Shown here piece after piece: positions 11,043 through 20,134 of a DNA stretch of 64,000 nt. This stretch comes from an uncultured Fibrobacter sp. GTDB lineage: Bacteria > Fibrobacterota > Fibrobacteria > Fibrobacterales > Fibrobacteraceae. Location: NCBI RefSeq assembly GCF_900316465.1, contig NZ_ONDD01000003.1, forward strand, positions 57,864 to 121,863. The letters are read 5' to 3'. Below the pieces are notes generated by a model. That model did not search any database. It was not told where the DNA came from and worked only from the letters and a program-made list of their open reading frames with translations. The position numbers were made by a program, and so were the translations under genes. Each line of letters opens with the position of its first letter. Positions within the stretch are counted from its first letter, which is position 1.

Positions 11043-12143
11043 ATGAAACTGGTTTATATTGTTCCCTCGCTAATCCTTGCTGTGATTATAGCGGGATTGC
11101 TCACATTCAATGTGAAAAAGAAGAATACGGACATTACCCGCGAAAAGACAAGAGTCGCCATGATTATGAACGGCTCTATCGAAGATCATAGCTGGGGGCA
11201 GTCGCATTATGAGGGAATGCGAAAGACCGCTAAGGAGTTGAATCTGGACGTCATGTTCCGCGAAAGGATTCCGGCAGATAGAACTTCTGAAGAAGTGATG
11301 GAAGGCCTCATTGCCGCAGGCGCAAAGATTATCGTGGCGAATTCTTTCCAGTTGGGGCCTTACGTTCAAAATGTGGCTGTCAAGCACCCGGATGTAAAGT
11401 TTTTCCATGCGTCCGGCTTGTCGTATTCCAGGAATATGGCGACGTATTTTGGCCGAATTTACCAGATGCGTTACCTTTCGGGCATTGTTGCCGGTATGCA
11501 GACAAAAACGGGTAACATTGGTTATGTGGCGGCGTTCGATATTCCCGAGGTGATTCGTGGAATAAACGCTTTTACCTTGGGCGTGAAAAAGGCGAACCCG
11601 GATGCGAACGTGATTGTTCGCTGGACAAAATCCTGGAACGAGGACAAGGCCTGTGCTAGGGCGACCCGTACCCTTTTGGCTCATCACGATTCCATTGATG
11701 TGCTTACCTTGCATACAGACAGTCAGGAACCCTTACGTATTGCAGATTCTCTTGGAATCTGGCTGGTGGGTTATAACTTGGACAATGCGGATTTGTATCC
11801 GGAACATTTCTTGACGGCTCCCGTGTGGCGCTGGGAAAATTTCTATACGCCGCACATTCTCGAGGTTCTCAAACAAAAATTTGTAGGCCGAAATTATTGG
11901 AGTGGAGCCAATTCGGGCGTGGTTGACTTGGCCCCGCTAACAAACCATGTGGCGCCGGAGGCTGTTGAACTTGTGGAGAGTGAACGCGAAAAAATTCAGA
12001 ACGGTTCTTTTGATGTTTTTTACGGACCCATCGAAGATGATGCCGGAACAATTCGCATTAATGAAGGCGAAAGTATGTCTGACAGCGATATGCTGAATAA
12101 TTTCAACTGGTTCGTAAAGGGGGTAACGGTCGATGAAGAGTAA
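11043..12143 (+). CDS. BMP-family (PnrA/Med-like) ligand-binding protein, membrane-tethered
   Basis: 366 residues. An N-terminal hydrophobic segment (about 3-25) is followed by KKKN and has no lipobox Cys, so the protein is probably held by an uncleaved anchor. The rest matches the basic-membrane-protein family of periplasmic nucleoside-binding proteins: a VAMIMNGSIEDHSWGQ opening, KIIVANSF, a GRIYQMRYLSGIVAG segment and GNIGYVAA. ATG 11043 is 1 nt after the preceding stop and follows GGGGAG. No ABC permease or ATPase gene is near; the neighbours are hybrid kinases, so a ligand-sensing role is inferred instead of transport. Paralogous to the next gene. Confidence 0.8.
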   Translation: MKLVYIVPSLILAVIIAGLLTFNVKKKNTDITREKTRVAMIMNGSIEDHSWGQSHYEGMRKTAKELNLDVMFRERIPADRTSEEVMEGLIAAGAKIIVANSFQLGPYVQNVAVKHPDVKFFHASGLSYSRNMATYFGRIYQMRYLSGIVAGMQTKTGNIGYVAAFDIPEVIRGINAFTLGVKKANPDANVIVRWTKSWNEDKACARATRTLLAHHDSIDVLTLHTDSQEPLRIADSLGIWLVGYNLDNADLYPEHFLTAPVWRWENFYTPHILEVLKQKFVGRNYWSGANSGVVDLAPLTNHVAPEAVELVESEREKIQNGSFDVFYGPIEDDAGTIRINEGESMSDSDMLNNFNWFVKGVTVDEE

Positions 12144-13239
12144 AGTGACTATGGGGGCGTTAACGGCAGTCGTCATCTTTTTTGCGCTGTTGTACGTGGT
12201 GTTTGCAAAAGTCGACAACGTGGAATCGGTCAAGAAGACCGAATCGCAAAAGCTCCGTGTCGGGTTTGTCCTTTTAAGCGATACGGCCGATAATGGCTGG
12301 AATGAAACTCATTACAAAGGGATTAGGGCTGCTTGCGATTCCCTTGGCGTGCAAAGGAACTTGGTGATTGATATTCCCGAGGAACGTATTCCCCTTGCGA
12401 ATGCGGTGACCGGAATGATTGCCGATAGCTTGAAAGTCATTGTGCTTACGAGCTACAATTATCCGATTTTAATCAAGGATATTATTGAATCGCATCCGGA
12501 AGTGACATTCTATGGAATCAACTGGGAATACGATGCTCCCAACTATAAAGCCTATTTTGCCCGTATTTACCAGGCTCGATATCTTGCAGGAATTGTTGCG
12601 GGGGCCATGACCAAGACGAACCACGTGGGCTTTGTCGCTGCGATGAAGAATATCCAGGTTTATAGGGGCTTGAATGCGTTCATCTTGGGCGTGCAAAGCG
12701 TTAACCCGGAAGCGAAGGTGTATGTGCGCTGGACGAATTCCTGGAACGAAGGCGGAATGGAAACTGAAAACGCAAACAAGTTGATTGATAGTTCGGGTAT
12801 CGATGTTATCGCGTTCCATCAAGACAGGGCCTTTATTATTGAAGTGGCCGAAAAGCGTGGGCTATATTGCATTGGAAACCATGTGGAAAATAACCGGTTC
12901 TCGCCTAGAATGCTTACCTCCATCGCTATCAACTGGGGCATTATTTACAAGGACTTTATTCAGGACTATATCCAGAAAAAGGATAACGAAAATATGGATT
13001 ACTGGGTCGGACTAGAAAAAGATGCCGTAGGGCTTGCATTCTATTCTAGCGAAGTTCCTGATAGCGTGAAGATTCTGGTAAATGCGGCTGCCGAAAAAAT
13101 CAAGGCAGGCTACAATGTTTTCTCGGGAAGGATTGAGGATGTCGAAGGAAAGATCCGTTCCGAAGAGGGCGAAACGATTAGTGACGAAGTTCTGCACAAT
13201 GAAATGAATTGGCTTATAAAGGGTGCGATAGAACCATGA
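12133..13239 (+). CDS. Second BMP-family ligand-binding protein, membrane-tethered
   Basis: 368 residues, paralogous to the preceding gene along its length (shared GWNETHYKGI-type opening, ARIYQARYLAGIVAG, RWTNSWNEGG, and a closing RSEEGETISD segment). A hydrophobic segment at about 7-27 without a lipobox suggests a signal anchor. The start overlaps the previous gene by 11 nt and the stop overlaps the next start (ATGA), so the three are probably translationally coupled. The pair may bind different ligands, or form a dimeric input for the kinases; neither can be tested from sequence. Confidence 0.8.
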   Translation: MKSKVTMGALTAVVIFFALLYVVFAKVDNVESVKKTESQKLRVGFVLLSDTADNGWNETHYKGIRAACDSLGVQRNLVIDIPEERIPLANAVTGMIADSLKVIVLTSYNYPILIKDIIESHPEVTFYGINWEYDAPNYKAYFARIYQARYLAGIVAGAMTKTNHVGFVAAMKNIQVYRGLNAFILGVQSVNPEAKVYVRWTNSWNEGGMETENANKLIDSSGIDVIAFHQDRAFIIEVAEKRGLYCIGNHVENNRFSPRMLTSIAINWGIIYKDFIQDYIQKKDNENMDYWVGLEKDAVGLAFYSSEVPDSVKILVNAAAEKIKAGYNVFSGRIEDVEGKIRSEEGETISDEVLHNEMNWLIKGAIEP

Positions 13240-15773
13240 TAAAAAAGATTGGGGTGCGTCCCTTAGTTGGTATTCTGTTTTTTGTTTTGATACTCCTTTT
13301 GGTTGGAGTTTTGCTGCGTGTCAAGTTTTCGAACCTGTTTGATAACTATGTCGAAAAGCAAGTGGCTTACCAAGCCGAAAGCTATGCCGCCGCGGCAGGA
13401 GAAAGGCTTGATCTTGAATTGAAATCTCTGGCAGGAATTTCTTCGGGAATTTCTGCGAATATGAGTCATTTTGAGCCGATGCTTGCAACGCTTGAAGACC
13501 CGAATGGCAATTATTACTATGGCGTGATAGCCTTGAACGGTAAAATTGTCTATAGTGGCGATACGACTCATATCGATGCTTCGCATTTTAAGGGTGTTTC
13601 GGAATCGTTCCATGGAGTAAAATCCATAAGCTATTCCAAGGGAATTGGCCTTATGTTTTCGGCTCCTGTGTACAGCGGGAAAAACATCAAGTATGTGCTG
13701 TTCCGCATGTACAAAGAAGATGCGGTTGTTAGAATTTTTGGCGTACAAAGCTATGGTGGCCGAGGCTACGCAACTTTAAGAGATGCGAGAGATTCTATTA
13801 TCATTAAGTCTTCGAATGATTCGCTTGGAACAGATTTGCTGTGGGGAGAAGAAGGGTTCTTGGCGGTTCGCGATAAGTTGAGGGCTGGCTTGAATGTTTC
13901 TATTTCGGCGGCAACGCATTTGGATGTGCGTGGAGTGGAATACTATTACTTTATCGCAGAACTCAAGTTACCGGGAGTTGCCTTGACGGGCGTAGTGCCC
14001 GAAAGAGAGGTGGCGTCTGAAAAAGATGATATTTCATTCTTGATTATCTGGGTCTTTGGCCTTTTGATATTCATGTTTACGATTGCCATGCTTTATGTGG
14101 TTCTTTCTGAGAAGAAGGCTCGCGAAAACAAGGAATTGCTCCGTGAAAAAGAAAATGCCGAAAGCGCGAGCAAGGCGAAGAGTATTTTCCTTGCCAATAT
14201 GAGCCATGAAATCCGTACGCCGATTAATGGAATCTTGGGAATGGATTCAATGCTTTTGAAGGAATGCAAGGATGAAAACTTGCGCGACTATGCCTTGAAT
14301 ATTCAAAGTGCTGGTCAAACGCTGCTTTCGCTCATTAATGATATTCTGGATATTTCCAAAATTGAATCGGGTAAAATGGAAATACTGCCCGTAACGTATA
14401 GCGTGTTTACGGTGCTGAATGACTGCTACAATATGGTGGCCATTCGCGCTCACGACAAGAATTTGGAACTGAAGATGGATATTTCGCCTGATATTCCGTC
14501 GGCCTTATTTGGCGATGAAGTCCGCATTAGGCAGGTGGTAAACAACTTGCTCTCGAATGCGGTCAAGTACACGAACGAAGGATCGGTGACGCTTTCCGTT
14601 TGGACAGAGAAAATCGATGTGGATCCGATGCAAGGAGACAATACCAGTCGAGTAGACCTCTTTATTCAAGTGAAGGATACGGGGATTGGTATTCGGGAAA
14701 GGGACCGTGAAAAATTGTTCAGGGACTTTGTCCGCCTTGACGAAAAACGTAACCGCAATATTGAAGGTACCGGTCTCGGCCTGAATTTGACCAAGCAGTT
14801 GGTTGATATGATGGGAGGCTTTATCAGCGTGGACAGCGTGTATGGCGAAGGCTCGACTTTTAAGGTTCACCTGAAACAACAGGTCAGCGACGAAACGCCC
14901 CTAGGTGATTTCGAAAAGCTTTATAAGCAACACGTGAACGTGGTGGATGCGGCGCACGAACGGTTCGAGGCGCCCGAGGCTAAAATCCTGGTGGTTGACG
15001 ACGTGCAAATGAACCTGAAGGTGTTTGCGGGCCTCTTGAAGGATACCAAGATTCAAATCGACACGGCGATCAATGGCGCCGACGCCCTGGAACTCATTCA
15101 GAGCAAACGCTACGATGTCATTTTCTTGGATCACATGATGCCGGTCATGGACGGTATCGAAGCATTCCGCCGCATGAAGAAACTGGAAAAGAATCCGAAC
15201 GTCATTACGCCGGTGGTGATGCTTACGGCAAATGCCGTTTCTGATGCCCGGAATGGTTATATGGATGAAGGCTTCTCGGATTACATGGCTAAGCCGATTC
15301 GCGAAGAGGTCTTGTTGGCGACGCTAAAAAAATTCTTGTCAAAGGATTTGGTCAAGGTTCTGCATGAAGAAAAGAGTGAAGAGAAAAATTGCGATTCTGC
15401 AGAAGCCGTTGATGCAATGCCTCAGGTCGATTTGTCCGAAATGCTGGATACGGCAACGGGTCTTGCTTATTGCATGAACGACAAGAAATTTTATAAAGAA
15501 ATGCTTGACGAATATGTAAAGAGCGAAAAGACTTCGGAACTGAAAGAATACTTTGAAAAAGGGGACTTTGAATATTACCGCATTACGGTACACTCCATAA
15601 AAAGCACTTCTCTTACAATCGGTGCGGTTAAAGTTTATGAAGACGCCAAGGCACTGGAAATGGCCTGTAAAGAAGGCAACCTGGATTTCGTGAAACAGAA
15701 CCATGAATTGTTCATGGAAGAATACAGGTCGCTTATCCGGGGAATTCAGGTGGGTTGTTCCAATTTGGGATAG
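13236..15773 (+). CDS. Hybrid sensor histidine kinase with periplasmic sensor, receiver and Hpt domains
   Basis: 845 residues. TM1 (about 8-30), a periplasmic sensor region of about 240 residues, TM2 (about 270-292), HisKA with His324 in NMSHEIRTP, an HATPase domain (DTGIGI, GTGLGL), a receiver with Asp632 in LDHMMPVMDG, and Hpt His786 in VHSIKST. ATG 13236 overlaps the upstream stop by 4 nt. From the HisKA box onward it is strongly similar to the kinase at 8816, while the sensors differ completely, so two inputs probably converge on the same output, possibly the HD-GYP regulator at 7756. The sensor resembles Cache-type folds only in general layout; that is a guess. Confidence 0.9.
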   Translation: MIKKIGVRPLVGILFFVLILLLVGVLLRVKFSNLFDNYVEKQVAYQAESYAAAAGERLDLELKSLAGISSGISANMSHFEPMLATLEDPNGNYYYGVIALNGKIVYSGDTTHIDASHFKGVSESFHGVKSISYSKGIGLMFSAPVYSGKNIKYVLFRMYKEDAVVRIFGVQSYGGRGYATLRDARDSIIIKSSNDSLGTDLLWGEEGFLAVRDKLRAGLNVSISAATHLDVRGVEYYYFIAELKLPGVALTGVVPEREVASEKDDISFLIIWVFGLLIFMFTIAMLYVVLSEKKARENKELLREKENAESASKAKSIFLANMSHEIRTPINGILGMDSMLLKECKDENLRDYALNIQSAGQTLLSLINDILDISKIESGKMEILPVTYSVFTVLNDCYNMVAIRAHDKNLELKMDISPDIPSALFGDEVRIRQVVNNLLSNAVKYTNEGSVTLSVWTEKIDVDPMQGDNTSRVDLFIQVKDTGIGIRERDREKLFRDFVRLDEKRNRNIEGTGLGLNLTKQLVDMMGGFISVDSVYGEGSTFKVHLKQQVSDETPLGDFEKLYKQHVNVVDAAHERFEAPEAKILVVDDVQMNLKVFAGLLKDTKIQIDTAINGADALELIQSKRYDVIFLDHMMPVMDGIEAFRRMKKLEKNPNVITPVVMLTANAVSDARNGYMDEGFSDYMAKPIREEVLLATLKKFLSKDLVKVLHEEKSEEKNCDSAEAVDAMPQVDLSEMLDTATGLAYCMNDKKFYKEMLDEYVKSEKTSELKEYFEKGDFEYYRITVHSIKSTSLTIGAVKVYEDAKALEMACKEGNLDFVKQNHELFMEEYRSLIRGIQVGCSNLG

Positions 15774-15791
15774 GGGACGCAACTTCTGTAC

Positions 15792-15822
15792 TTGCAAAAA
15801 CGAATTTGTAGAGTTAAATTTC
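15792..15822 (+). promoter_or_regulatory. Bacteroidota-type promoter for the GH11 xylanase
   Basis: TTG at 15792-15794, exactly 20 bp, then TAAATTTC at 15815-15822, one base from TAnnTTTG. The expected transcription start is only about a dozen bases before ATG 15842, with AGGAAGG at 15830-15836 between them. Confidence 0.45.
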
Positions 15823-15841
15823 GTACAAAAGGAAGGTGTAT

Positions 15842-16846
15842 ATGAGAAAAATCCTCTATTTCGGCTTAATCGCCGCTTGTTCCCTGACCGCAAATGCTTT
15901 TGCTCAGGATTTCTGTAATACGACAACCCATAGCGGTGAATCCGTGGAAGTGTCTTCGAACAAGGTCGGTACTATCGGCGACGTTGGTTACGAACTTTGG
16001 AACGAAGGCGGCAATGGTGGTTCTGCGACGTTCTATTCCGACGGCTCCCTTAACTGCAAGATGACAGGTGCCAAGGACTACCTGTGCCGTACGGGTCTTG
16101 CTTTCAATAGCGATAAGACTCACGAAGAAATCGGTCACATGAAGGCGGACTTCAAGCTGGTCAAGAGCGGTCTTTCTGGAATCGACTATTCCTACATCGG
16201 CATTTATGGCTGGACCCGTGAACCTCTGGTGGAATGGTACATTGTGGATAACACTGGTAGCCAGTATATGCCGGGCGACTGGGTTGCCCAGGGAGCTTCT
16301 GCAAAGAATCATGGCGTATTTGAAATCGATGGTGCTCAGTATACGGTTTATGAAGGGGACCGCACCTCTTATTCCATCGATGGTGACAATAAATACTTTA
16401 AGCAGTATTTCAGCGTCCGTAAGTCAAAGCGCGATTGCGGTACCATCGACATTACCGCCCACTTCAAAAAGTGGGAAGAACTCGGCATGAAGATGGGTAA
16501 GATGCACGAAGCCAAGATCCTTGGCGAAGCCGGAAGCACTTCGGGCCCGAATGCCAAGGGCGAATACGACTTCCCCTATGCCAAGGTCTATATTGAAGGT
16601 GCGGAACAGTCCAGCTCTTCCGAAGAAGTTATCGAATCTAGTAGCTCGACCGAGGCTATCAAGAGCATTCGTTCTATGACTGTCGGTAGCAATACATCGC
16701 TCGTGTTTGACGCCCAGGGCAAGTTCCTCGGTTCTGTCGAAGCTGCTGACGCAGAATCCCTGAATGCAGCGATCAAGGCCAAGTACAATTCTGGCGTTTA
16801 CATGGTAAAGCAGGGCCGCGCTGTCCGTAGCATCTCGGTGAAGTAA
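15842..16846 (+). CDS. GH11 endo-1,4-beta-xylanase, secreted
   Basis: 334 residues with a signal peptide ending near NAFAQ (about residue 22). The GH11 jelly-roll carries the nucleophile Glu131 in PLVEWYIVDN and a likely acid/base Glu229 in KILGEAGSTSG; the GxYGWTREP segment before the nucleophile is typical. A short Ser-rich linker (about 255-275) leads to a C-terminal domain ending SGVYMVKQG...SISVK, as in the other secreted proteins here. ATG 15842 has AGGAAGG upstream; a GTG six bases earlier is less likely. It has its own promoter and terminator, so it is probably monocistronic. Predicted to cut xylan outside the cell. Confidence 0.88.
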   Translation: MRKILYFGLIAACSLTANAFAQDFCNTTTHSGESVEVSSNKVGTIGDVGYELWNEGGNGGSATFYSDGSLNCKMTGAKDYLCRTGLAFNSDKTHEEIGHMKADFKLVKSGLSGIDYSYIGIYGWTREPLVEWYIVDNTGSQYMPGDWVAQGASAKNHGVFEIDGAQYTVYEGDRTSYSIDGDNKYFKQYFSVRKSKRDCGTIDITAHFKKWEELGMKMGKMHEAKILGEAGSTSGPNAKGEYDFPYAKVYIEGAEQSSSSEEVIESSSSTEAIKSIRSMTVGSNTSLVFDAQGKFLGSVEAADAESLNAAIKAKYNSGVYMVKQGRAVRSISVK

Positions 16847-16874
16847 TTCAGTTTGCTACAAGGCAAAAATTTAA

Positions 16875-16903
16875 AGTCTCTCCTTCGGGAGAGGCTTTTT
16901 TTT
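16875..16903 (+). terminator. Rho-independent terminator after the xylanase
   Basis: An 8-bp stem (including one wobble) around a TTCG tetraloop, CTCTCC-TTCG-GGAGAG at its core, followed by eight T. It begins about 29 bp after the stop codon. Confidence 0.9.
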
Positions 16904-16918
16904 GTAATCTTGCTCGGC

Positions 16919-17419
16919 TTAATCTTGCGGGGCTTCGGGCGGGACTCGCGCGATCACGCCCACGGTGGCGCGTGTCGCCTTCACAAGGTCGGCGGGTGCA
17001 ACTTTCAGTTGCAAGCCGCGCTCGCCTGCGCTCACGTAAATGTAGGGGAACTGCATGGCGGTTTCGTGAATGAAAATCGGGAAGTTCTTCTTGAGACCGA
17101 GGGGACTGCAACCGCCGCGGATGTAGCCGGTCAGCGGAGTCAAATCTTTAAGCGGGACGGTGTCAATTTTCTTGTTGCCGCTCACCTTGGCGGCGCCCTT
17201 CAAGTCCACTTCCAGGTTTCCCGGCACCACGCATACGAGGTAGCCGATCTTGTCGCCGTGAACAAGAATTGTCTTGAAAACTTGATTGATGTCTTCGCCG
17301 AGACTGTCGGCGACGTGCTGTGCGCCCAGGTCGTTTTCGTCGACCTTGTAGGGGATGAGCTCGTAAGAAATTTTCTGGCGGTCTAAAATTCTCGCCGCAT
17401 TCGTCTTCTTGATTTCCAT
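16919..17419 (-). CDS. ybaK: YbaK/EbsC-family Cys-tRNA(Pro) deacylase
   Basis: 166 residues, the usual length for this family of aminoacyl-tRNA editing proteins, which hydrolyse mischarged Cys-tRNA(Pro) in the cytoplasm. Family features are the opening KTNAARILD, the YKVDENDLGAQHVA segment, the FKTILVHGD strand, VPGNLEVDLKGAAK with its conserved lysine, and a GYIRGGCSPLG loop. The start at MEIKKTN is chosen because the 11 extra upstream codons are not family-like. No strong Shine-Dalgarno is seen. The gene stands alone, converging with the xylanase. Confidence 0.88.
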   Translation of the reverse strand: MEIKKTNAARILDRQKISYELIPYKVDENDLGAQHVADSLGEDINQVFKTILVHGDKIGYLVCVVPGNLEVDLKGAAKVSGNKKIDTVPLKDLTPLTGYIRGGCSPLGLKKNFPIFIHETAMQFPYIYVSAGERGLQLKVAPADLVKATRATVGVIARVPPEAPQD

Positions 17420-17456
17420 AGCCCAAATATAGACAATGCGTGAGCCGAGCAACCAT

Positions 17457-17486
17457 AAAAGAAAGGTCGCGATAGAAATCGCGACC
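17457..17486 (-). terminator. Terminator of glycogen phosphorylase (minus strand)
   Basis: A perfect 9-bp stem (GGTCGCGAT/ATCGCGACC, arms 17465-17473 and 17478-17486) with a 4-nt loop. Read on the minus strand it is followed by TTTCTTTT. It lies about 55 bp past the glgP stop. Confidence 0.75.
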
Positions 17487-17489
17487 TAA

Positions 17490-17537
17490 TCTCTCGTCTG
17501 TAGCGAACGCAGTGAGCGTTCTCTAGTCTCTCGTCTA
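17490..17537. repeat. Palindrome flanked by direct repeats downstream of glgP
   Basis: Two copies of TCTCTCGTCT (starting near 17490 and 17527) flank the inverted repeat GAACGC-AGTGA-GCGTTC at about 17505-17521. A related palindrome, GCGAACGC-AA-GCGTTCGC, lies downstream of pgk at 63309-63326, so this may belong to an intergenic repeat family. Confidence 0.4.
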
Positions 17538-17539
17538 AA

Positions 17540-20014
17540 CTACAGCTTGATGCTGCAGCCCTTGGCGTTCCAGATTTCTTCGGCGTACTGCTTGATGGTA
17601 CGGTCGGAACTGAACTTGCCCATGCGAGCGACGTTGAGGATTGCCTTTTCTGCCCAAGTCTTCTTGTCCAAGTATTCCTCGGCGACCTTCTTCTGCATGT
17701 CAATGTAGCTGCGGAAGTCTGCGCAGAGCAGGTAGGTGTCGTTGGTGAGGAGCTTTTCGGCAATGTGCTTGAACAGGTCCGGACGATCCGGGCTGAAGAA
17801 GCCAGAAGCGATCAGGTCGATCACGCGGCGGAGATCGTCGTCGTGTTCGTAGAAGTCGCGCGGACGATAACCCTTGGCAAGGAGATCAGTCACTTCTTCC
17901 ACAGTGAGGCCGAAGATGAAGATATTGTCGTCGCCGACTTCTTCCTTCATTTCAACGTTAGCGCCGTCGAGCGTGCCGATGGTGAGTGCACCGTTCAAGG
18001 CGAACTTCATGTTGCCGGTACCGGAAGCTTCGGTGCCTGCGGTCGAAATCTGTTCGGAGAGGTCTGCGGCCGGAATAATCTTTTCGGCGAAAGACACGCG
18101 GTAGTTTTCGAGGAATACCATCTTGAGCTTGCCCTTGCAGACCGGGTCAGCGTCGATGATTGCGGCCACGGCGTTAGCGAGGCGGATGATCTGCTTTGCC
18201 ATCCAGTAACCCGGAGCGGCCTTACCACCGATCATGATGGTACGCGGCATGATTTCCTTGCCGTCCTTCAGCTGGATGTACAGGTGAATGGCATGCAGAA
18301 TGTTCAGGAGCTGGCGCTTGTATTCGTGGATACGCTTGACCTGCACGTCGAAGAACGTGTTCACGTCGACATCGACGCCCTGCGTTGCCTTGAGGTACTT
18401 GGCGAGGCGTTCCTTGTTCTGCTTCTTGACAGCCATGAATTCCTTCTGGAACTTGGCGTCCTTCGCAAACTTTTCGAGCTTCTTGAGTTCGTCGAGGTCC
18501 TTGACCCAGCCTTCGCCGATCTTGGAGGTGATGAGTTCGGACATAGCCGGGTTAGCCTTGCGGACCCAGCGACGCGGCGTCACGCCGTTCGTCTTGTTGT
18601 TGAACTTTTCAGGCCACAGTTCGTAGAAGTCCTTGAAGAGCGTGGTCTTCAGGAGGTCGGAGTGGAGTGCTGCCACACCGTTCACGGCAAACGAACCCAC
18701 GATGGAGAGGTAAGCCATGCGAACCATCTTGCAGCCGCCTTCTTCGATGAGGCTCATGCGGGCGAGGCGAGCATTGTCGCCGGGCCACTTGAGGGACACC
18801 TGACGGAGGAAACGGGCGTTGATTTCGTAAATGATTTGGAGGTGACGCGGCAACAGCTTTTCGAAGAGGCTGACCGGCCACTTTTCGAGAGCTTCGGGCA
18901 TCAAGGTGTGGTTCGTGTAGGCAAACGTGTGCGTCACGATTTCCCATGCATCGTCCCATTCCAGGTTTTCTTCGTCGAGGAGGATACGCATCATTTCGGC
19001 GATAGAGATTGCCGGGTGCGTGTCGTTCAACTGGATGGCGACCTTTTCAGGGAACACCTTCCATTCGCCTTCGTGGAGCTTCTTGAAGCGGCGGATGATG
19101 TCCTGCAGAGATGCAGAGCAGAGGAAGTACTGCTGTTTGAGGCGCAGTTCCTTACCGTTCATGGAAGCGTCGTTCGGGTAGAGCACCTTGGAAATGGTTT
19201 CGGAAAGTTCCATGTCCTGCACAGCGGCGATGTAGTCACCGTTGTTGAAGTAGCTAAGGCCGAAGTCGTCGGTGGACTTAGCGCTCCAGAGGCGCAGGTT
19301 GTTCACGGTGTTGTTCTTGTAACCCGGAATCGGAGTGTCGTAGGGGAGTGCGAGCACGTAGTCCTTGGTTTCCCAACGGTTGCGGAGCTTGCCCTTTTCG
19401 TCCATCCAGCTGACCACGTAGCCGTACATGGGCACCTTGACTTCGTTCGACGGACGGGCGATTTCCCACGGGTTGGTGAGGCGCAGCCAGTTATCCGGCT
19501 GTTCTTCCTGTTCGCCGTTCACAATCTTCTGGCTGAACATACCGTATTCATAGCGAATACCCATACCGGTAGCCGGGAGTTCGAGAGTTGCCATGGAATC
19601 GAGGAAGCAAGCGGCCAAGCGGCCGAGGCCACCGTTACCGAGGCCGGCGTCGACTTCCTGTTCGCGGAGTTCTTCGAGAGTCATGCCGAGTTCGTCAAGA
19701 GCTTCGGTCACGGCGCTTTCGACGTCGAGGTTCAGAACGGAGTTGCCGAGGGTACGGCCAATCAAAAATTCGAGGGACAAGTAATAGACGCGCTTCACGT
19801 CTTTCTGGTAGTAGGTTTCCTGGGTCTTGATCCAGCGGTCAACCAAGCGGTCGCGTACGGCGTAAGCGACGGCCAGGAACTTTTCGTGGTCCGTCACGGT
19901 CGCGCTGTTACGGGCGAGCGTATGATGAATGTGGTCGGTAAATGCTTTGCGGAAAGATTCGGCATCGTTTCCGAGCACGGTCACTTCTTCAGCTTTTTTG
20001 AATGATTTTGCCAT
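17540..20014 (-). CDS. glgP: Glycogen/starch phosphorylase
   Basis: 824 residues, full length for the family. The enzyme releases glucose-1-phosphate from glycogen using pyridoxal phosphate. Diagnostic segments are GLGNGGLGRLAACFLDS near the N-terminal third, RIHEYKRQLLN, and the PLP-binding region EASGTGNMKFALNG with its lysine, followed by TIGTLDGANVEM. The start at MAKSFKK is preferred; an upstream ATG at 20053 adds 13 unlike residues and neither has a strong ribosome-binding site. It is transcribed alone, divergent from the lipoprotein gene at 20135. Fibrobacter stores large amounts of glycogen, so the role is mobilisation of that reserve. Confidence 0.96.
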   Translation of the reverse strand: MAKSFKKAEEVTVLGNDAESFRKAFTDHIHHTLARNSATVTDHEKFLAVAYAVRDRLVDRWIKTQETYYQKDVKRVYYLSLEFLIGRTLGNSVLNLDVESAVTEALDELGMTLEELREQEVDAGLGNGGLGRLAACFLDSMATLELPATGMGIRYEYGMFSQKIVNGEQEEQPDNWLRLTNPWEIARPSNEVKVPMYGYVVSWMDEKGKLRNRWETKDYVLALPYDTPIPGYKNNTVNNLRLWSAKSTDDFGLSYFNNGDYIAAVQDMELSETISKVLYPNDASMNGKELRLKQQYFLCSASLQDIIRRFKKLHEGEWKVFPEKVAIQLNDTHPAISIAEMMRILLDEENLEWDDAWEIVTHTFAYTNHTLMPEALEKWPVSLFEKLLPRHLQIIYEINARFLRQVSLKWPGDNARLARMSLIEEGGCKMVRMAYLSIVGSFAVNGVAALHSDLLKTTLFKDFYELWPEKFNNKTNGVTPRRWVRKANPAMSELITSKIGEGWVKDLDELKKLEKFAKDAKFQKEFMAVKKQNKERLAKYLKATQGVDVDVNTFFDVQVKRIHEYKRQLLNILHAIHLYIQLKDGKEIMPRTIMIGGKAAPGYWMAKQIIRLANAVAAIIDADPVCKGKLKMVFLENYRVSFAEKIIPAADLSEQISTAGTEASGTGNMKFALNGALTIGTLDGANVEMKEEVGDDNIFIFGLTVEEVTDLLAKGYRPRDFYEHDDDLRRVIDLIASGFFSPDRPDLFKHIAEKLLTNDTYLLCADFRSYIDMQKKVAEEYLDKKTWAEKAILNVARMGKFSSDRTIKQYAEEIWNAKGCSIKL

Positions 20015-20134
20015 AAGACAATCCCATGGGTTAGGTTTAAAATTATACGTCATTAAGTTTAGAAATATTTACGGGTTTTGTGCGGAGCAAATAGTTAAAT
20101 TAGGGGGATAGATAATAAACCAGAGGAAAAAACG

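Noticed and set aside
11043..13239. BMP proteins as part of a nucleoside ABC transporter
   Set aside because: No permease or ATPase gene is in the operon, and both proteins lack the lipobox normal for such binding proteins. Not excluded genome-wide.
17765..20005. A 746-codon open frame on the plus strand opposite glgP
   Set aside because: It mirrors the codon pattern of glycogen phosphorylase, has low-complexity Val/Glu/Phe/His composition, no ribosome-binding site and no recognisable domain. It is a shadow frame.
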